Assembly (NCBI GenBank): GCA_964016885.1
Contig: OZ024744.1
Coordinates: 114,280,674 to 114,344,673 of the forward strand
From: Eledone cirrhosa
Taxonomy: Eukaryota > Mollusca > Cephalopoda > Octopoda > Eledonidae
Direction: 5' to 3'
Length of the DNA stretch: 64,000 nt
Shown here: positions 57,201 through 64,000 of the stretch, piece by piece
Layout of the letters: every line of letters begins with the position of its first letter
Position numbering within the stretch: position 1 is the first letter of the stretch
Program-made: the position numbers and the translations under genes
Notes under the pieces: generated by a model
The model's input: only the letters and a program-made list of their open reading frames with translations
The model's database searches: none
Told to the model about the DNA's origin: nothing

Positions 57201-60200
57201 TACAATATAATGTATGTTGTGTAGTACAATATAATATATGTGGTGTAGTACAATATAATGTATGTGGTGTAGTACAATATAATATATGTGGTGTAGTACA
57301 ATATAATGTATGTGGTGTAGTACAATATAATATATGTGGTGTAGTACAATATAACATATGTGGTGTAGTACAATATAATGTATGTGGTGTAGTACAATAT
57401 AATGTATGTGGTGTAGTACAATATAATGTATGTGGTGTAGTACAATATAATATATGTGGTGTAGTACAATATAATGTATGTGGTGTAGTACAATATAATA
57501 TATGTGGTGTAGTACAATATAATATATGTGGTGTAGTACAATATAATGTATGTGGTGTATTTCAATATAATGTATGTGGTGTAGTACAATATAATGTATG
57601 TGGTGTAGCAAAATATAATATATGTGGTGTAGTACAATATAATGTATGTGGTGTAGTACGATATAATATATGTGGTGTAGTACAATATAATGTATGTGGT
57701 GTAGTACAATATAATATATGAGGTGTAGTACAATATAATGTATGTGGTGTAGTACAATAAAATGTATGTGGTGTAGTACAATATAATATATGTGGTGTAG
57801 TACAATATAATATATGTGGTGTAGTACAATATAATGTATGTGGTGTAGTACAATATAATATATGTGGTGTAGTACAATATAATGTATGTGGTGTAGTACA
57901 ATATAATGTATGTGGTGTAGTACAATATAATATATGTGGTGTAGTACAATATAATGTATGTTGTGTAGTACAATATAATGTATGTGGTGTAGTACAACAT
58001 AATTGATGTGGTGTAGTACAATATAATATATATTGGTGTAGTACAAAATAATGTATGTGGTGTAGTACAATATAATGTATGTGGTGTAGTACAATATAAT
58101 ATATGTGGTGTAGTACAATATAATGTAAGTTATGTAGTACAATATAATATATGTGGTGTAGTACAATATAATATATGTGGTGTAGTACAATATAATATAT
58201 GTGGTGTAGTACAATATAATGTATGTGGTGTAGTACAATATAATATATGTGGTGTAGTACAATATAATGTATGTGGTGTAGTACAATATAATATATGTGG
58301 TGTAGTACAATATAATATATGTGGTGTAGTACAATATAATGTATGTAGTGTAGTACACTATAATATATGTGGTGTTGTACAATATAATATATGTGGTGTA
58401 GTACAATATAATGTATGTGGTGTAGTACAATATAATATATGTGGTGTAGTACATTATAATGTATGTGGTGTAGTACAATATAATATATGTGGTGTAGTAC
58501 AATATAATATATGTGGTGTAGTACAATATAATGTATGTAGTGTAGTACACTATAATATATGTGGTGTAGTACAATATAATATATGTGGTGTAGTACAATA
58601 TAATGTATGTGGTGTAGTACAATATAATATATATGGTGTATTACAATATAATGTATGTGGTGTAGTACAATATAATGTATGTGGTGTAGTACAATATAAT
58701 GTATGTGGTGTAGTACAATAAAATATATGTGGTGTAGTACAATATAATGTATGTGGTGTAGTACAATATAATATATGTGGTGTAGTACAATATAATATAT
58801 GTGGTGTAGTACAATATAATATATGTGGTGTAGTACAATATAATGTATGTGGTGTAGTACAATATAATATATCTGGTGTAGTACAATATAATGTATGTGG
58901 TGTAGTACAATATAATATATGTGGTGTAGTACAATATAATGCATGTGGTGTAGTACAATATAATATATGTGGTTTAGTACAATATAATGTATGTGGTGTA
59001 GTACAATATAATGTATGTGGTGTAGTACAATATAATATATGTGGTGTAGTACAATATAATGTATGTGGTGTAGTACAATATAATGTATGTGGTGTAGTAC
59101 AATATAATGTATGTGGTGTAGTACAATATAATGTATGTGGTGTAGTACAATATAATGTATGTGGTGTAGTATAATGTATGTGGTGTAGTACAATATAATA
59201 TATGTGGTGTAGTACAATATAATATATGTGGTGTAGTATAATATAATGTATGTGGTGTAGTACAATATAATGTATGTGGTGTAGTACAATATAATATATG
59301 TGGTGTAGTACAATATAATATATGTGGTGTAGTACAATATAATGTATGTGGTGTAGTACAATATAATATATGTGGTGTAGTACAATATAATGTATGTGGT
59401 GTAGTACAATATAATGTATGTGGTGTAGTACAATATAATATATGTGGTGTAGTACAATATAATGTATGTGGTGTAGTACAATATAATATATGTGGTGTAG
59501 TACAATATAATGTATGTGGTGTAGTACAATATAATGTATGTGGTGTAGTACAATATAATGTATGTGGTGTAGCATAATGTATGTGGTGTAGTACAATATA
59601 ATATATGTGGTGTAGTACAATATAATGTATGTGGTGTAGTACAATATAATGTATGTGGTATAGTACAATATAATGTATGTGGTGTAGTACAATATAATGT
59701 ATGTGGTGTAGTACAATATAATGTATGTGGTGTAGTACAATATAATGGATATGGTGTAGTACAATATAATATATGTGGTGTAGTACAATATAATGTATGT
59801 GGTGTAGTACAATATAATGTATGTGGTGTAGTACAATATAATGTATGTGGTCTAGTATAATGTATGTGGTGTAGTACAATATAATATATGTGGTGTAGTA
59901 CAATATAATGTATGTGGTGTAGTACAATATAATGTATGTGGTGTAGTCCAATATAATATATGTGGTGTAGTAGAGTATAATGTATGTGGTGTAGTACAAT
60001 ATAATATATGTGGTGTAGTAGAGTATAATGTATGTGGTGTAGTACAATATAATGTATGTGGTGTAGTACAATATAATGTATGTGGTGTAGTACAATATAA
60101 TGTATGTGGTGTAGTACAATATAATGTATGTAGTGTAGTACAATATAATGTATGTGGTGTAGTACAATATAATGTATGTGGTGTAGTACAATATAATATA

Positions 60201-63200
60201 TGTGGTGTAGTACAATATAATGTATGTGGTGTAGTACAATATAATGTATGTGTTGTAGTACAATATAATATATGTGGTGTAGTACAATATAATGTATGTG
60301 GTGTAGTACAATATAATATATGTGGTGTAGTACAATATAATGTATGTGGTGTAGTACAATATAATATATGTGGTGTAGTACAATATAACATAAGTAGTGT
60401 AGTACAATATAATGTATGTGGTGTAGTACAATATAATGTATGTGGTGTAGTACAATATAATGTATGTGGTGTAGTACAATATAATATATGTGGTGTAGTA
60501 CAATATAATGTATGTGGTGTAGTACAATATAATATATGTGGTGTAGTACAATATAATGTTTGTGGTGTAGTACAATATAATGTATGTGGTGTAGTACAAT
60601 ATAATATATGTCGTGTAGTACAATATAATGTATGTTGTGTAGTACAATATAATATATGTTGTGTAGTACAATATAATGTATGTGGTGTAGTACAATATAA
60701 TGTATGTGGTGTAGTACAATATAATATATGTGGTGTAGTACAATATAATGTATGTGGTGTAGTACAATATAATGTATGTAGTGTAGTACAATATAATTTA
60801 TGTGGTGTAGTACAATATAATATATGTGGTGTAGTACAATATAATATATGTGGTGTAGTACAATATAATGTATGTGGTGTAGTACAATATAATGTATGTG
60901 GTGTAGTACAATATAATGTATGTGGTGTAGTACAATATAATGTATGTGGTGTAGTACAATATAATGTATGTGGTGTAGTACAATATAATATATGTGGTGT
61001 AGTACAATATAATGTATGTGGTGTAGTACAATATAATGTATGTGGTGTAGTACAATATAATGTATGTGGTGTAGTACAATATAATGTATGTTGTGTAGTA
61101 CAATATAATGTATGTGGTGTAGTACAATATAACATATGTTGTGTAGTACAATATAATGTATGTGGTGTAGTATAATGTATGTGGTGTAGTACAATATAAT
61201 ATATGTGGTGTAGTACAATATAATATATGTGGTGTAGTATAATATAATGTATGTGGTGTAGTACAATATAATGTATGTGGTGTAGTACAATATAATATAT
61301 GTGGTGTAGTACAATATAATATATGTGGTGTAGTACAATATAATGTATGTGGTGTAGTACAATATAATATACGTGGTGTAGTACAATATAATGTATGTGG
61401 TGTAGTACAATATAATATATGTGGTGTAGTACAATATAATATATGTGGTGTAGTACAATATAATGTATGTGGTGTAGTATAATATATGTGGTGTAGTACA
61501 ATATAATGTATGTGGTGTAGTACAATATAATATATGTGGTGTAGTACAATATAATGTACGTGGTGTAGTACAATATAATATATGTGGTGTAGTACAATAT
61601 AATGTATGTGGTGTAGTACAATATAATGTATGTGGTGTAGTACAATATAATATATGTGGTGTAGTAGAGTATAATGTATGTGGTGTAGTACAATATAATA
61701 TATGTGGTGTAGTAGAGTATAATGTATGTGGTGTAGTACAATATAATGTATGTGGTGTAGTACAATATAATGTATGTGGTGTAGTACAATATAATGTATG
61801 TGGTGTAGTACAATATAATGTATGTAGTGTAGTACAATATAATGTATGTGGTGTAGTACAATATAATGTATGTGGTGTAGTACAATATAATATATGTGGT
61901 GTAGTACAATATAATGTATGTGGTGTAGTACAATATAATGTATGTGGTGTAGTACAATATAATATATGTGGTGTAGTACAATATAATGTATGTGGTGTAG
62001 TACAATATAATGTATGTGGTGTAGTACAATATAATGTATGTGGTGTAGTACAATATAATGTATGTGGTGTAGTACAATATAATATATGTGGTGTAGTACA
62101 ATATAATGTATGTGGTGTAGTACAATATAATGTATGTGGTGTAGTACAATATAATGTATGTGGTGTAGTACAATATAATGTATGTTGTGTAGTACAATAT
62201 AATGTATGTGGTGTAGTATAATGTATGTGGTGTAGTACAATATAATATATGTGGTGTAGTACAATATAATATATGTGGTGTAGTATAATATAATGTATGT
62301 GGTGTAGTACAATATAATGTATGTGGTGTAGTACAATATAATATATGTGGTGTAGTACAATATAATATATGTGGTGTAGTACAATATAATGTATGTGGTG
62401 TAGTACAATATAATATATGTGGTGTAGTACAATATAATGTATGTGGTGTAGTACAATATAATGTATGTGGTGTAGTACAATATAATATATGTGGTGTAGT
62501 ACAATATAATGTATGTGGTGTAGTACAATATAATATATGTGGTGTAGTACAATATAATGTATGTGGTGTAGTACAATATAATGTATGTGGTGTAGTACAA
62601 TATAATGTATGTGGTGTAGCATAATGTATGTGGTGTAGTACAATATAATATATGTGGTGTAGTACAATATAATATATGTGGTGTAGTACAATATAATGTA
62701 TGTGGTGTAGTACAATATAATGTATGTGGTATAGTACAATATAATGTATGTGGTGTAGTACAATATAATGTATGTGGTGTAGTACAATATAATGTATGTG
62801 GTGTAGTACAATATAATGGATATGGTGTAGTACAGTATAATATATGTGGTGTAGTACAATATAATGTATGTGGTGTAGTACAATATAATGTATGTGGTGT
62901 AGTACAATATAATGTATGTGGTGTAGTATAATGTATGTGGTGTAGTACAATATAATATATGTGGTGTAGTACAATATAATATATGTGGTGTAGTATAATA
63001 TAATGTATGTGGTGTAGTACAATATAATGTATGTGGTGTAGTACAATATAATATATGTGGTGTAGTACAATATAATATATGTGGTGTAGTACAATATAAT
63101 GTATGTGGTGTAGTACAATATAATATATGTGGTGTAGTACAATATAATGTATGTGGTGTAGTACAATATAATGTATGTGGTGTAGTACAATATAATATAT

Positions 63201-64000
63201 GTGGTGTAGTACAATATAATGTATGTGGTGTAGTACAATATAATGTATGTGGTGTAGTCCAATATAATATATGTGGTGTAGTAGAGTATAATGTATGTGG
63301 TGTAGTACAATATAATATATGTGGTGTAGTAGAGTATAATGTATGTGGTGTAGTACAATATAATGTATGTGGTGTAGTACAATATAATGTATGTGGTGTA
63401 GTACAATATAATGTATGTGGTGTAGTACAATATAATGTATGTAGTGTAGTACAATATAATGTATGTGGTGTAGTACAATATAATGTATGTGGTGTAGTAC
63501 AATATAATATATGTGGTGTAGTACAATATAATGTATGTGGTGTAGTACAATATAATGTATGTGTTGTAGTACAATATAATATATGTGGTGTAGTACAATA
63601 TAATGTATGTGGTGTAGTACAATATAATATATGTGGTGTAGTACAATATAATGTATGTGGTGTAGTACAATATAATATATGTGGTGTAGTACAATATAAC
63701 ATAAGTAGTGTAGTACAATATAATGTATGTGGTGTAGTACAATATAATGTATGTGGTGTAGTACAATATAATGTATGTGGTGTAGTACAATATAATATAT
63801 GTGGTGTAGTACAATATAATGTATGTGGTGTAGTACAATATAATATATGTGGTGTAGTACAATATAATGTATGTGGTGTAGTACAATATAATGTATGTGG
63901 TGTAGTACAATATAATATATGTCGTGTAGTACAATATAATGTATGTTGTGTAGTACAATATAATATATGTTGTGTAGTACAATATAATGTATGTGGTGTA
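48299..64000. repeat. 24-bp satellite array, at least 15.7 kb
   Basis: Unit GTGGTGTAGTACAATATAAT plus ATAT or GTAT, 24 bases, over 640 copies, running past the window end. Shorter units (17 bases, lacking CAATATA) occur irregularly, for example near 49722, 52000 and 54096. Variants repeat at fixed spacing: CATAAGTAGT at 55311 and 60389, AACATATGTT at 56053 and 61131, AGTAGAGTAT at 56585 and 61663, all 5078 apart. This marks a tandem duplication of about 5.1 kb. Because 24 is a multiple of 3 and the minus strand has no stop, giant ORFs up to 2080 codons of 8-residue repeats appear. I treat them as repeat artefacts. Confidence 0.98.

Noticed and set aside
48046..64000. Giant minus-strand ORFs of up to 2080 codons as protein genes
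   Set aside because: They are the translation of a 24-bp tandem repeat in three frames, without promoter, splice or domain evidence.

Overview
The window reads as a repeat-dominated stretch of an animal genome, most likely a cephalopod mollusc (octopus-like). The basis is the mix of tRNA-derived SINEs and LINE tails ending in (GATGAT)n, abundant Penelope-like elements (PLEs), long (TA)n tracts, and a spliced metazoan gene on the minus strand. The species call is inference; no species-specific marker was tested.

Host gene. Five exons of one receptor-type guanylyl cyclase can be read on the minus strand: end of the extracellular domain (31678-31567), transmembrane segment (28344-28269), juxtamembrane segment (18143-18053) and two exons of the kinase-homology domain (13119-12946, 5408-5304). 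All have AG/GT splice borders and their phases fit in order. The rest of the kinase-homology domain and the cyclase domain should lie left of base 1. The extracellular exons should lie upstream, beyond the repeats on the right.

Layout. 1-5.1 kb: LINE fragment, fold-back PLE termini and a CT-rich array. 5.5-9.7 kb: 52-bp satellite. 9.7-12.9 kb: LINE, MITE, palindromic PLE termini, SINE. 13.4-14.2 kb: 108-bp repeat. 14.2-17.9 kb: LINE 3' end and a 65-bp satellite with a 200-N gap. 18.3-21.3 kb: broken mariner-type element, long-TIR element, SINEs. 21.4-24.8 kb: more PLE termini. 24.9-28.2 kb: G-rich 19-bp minisatellite. 28.9-48.3 kb: LINEs, PLE coding pieces and SINEs. 48.3-64 kb: a 24-bp satellite running off the window.

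Main finding. The terminal repeats (pLTRs) of the PLEs carry hammerhead ribozymes. I find 20 candidates on both strands, 18 with an intact CUGANGA...GAA core. They fall into several sequence families that keep the fold while changing the stem sequences. PLE hammerheads are known in general, but this density, the paired opposite copies in palindromes, and the sense-strand intronic copies inside a guanylyl cyclase gene deserve a closer look.
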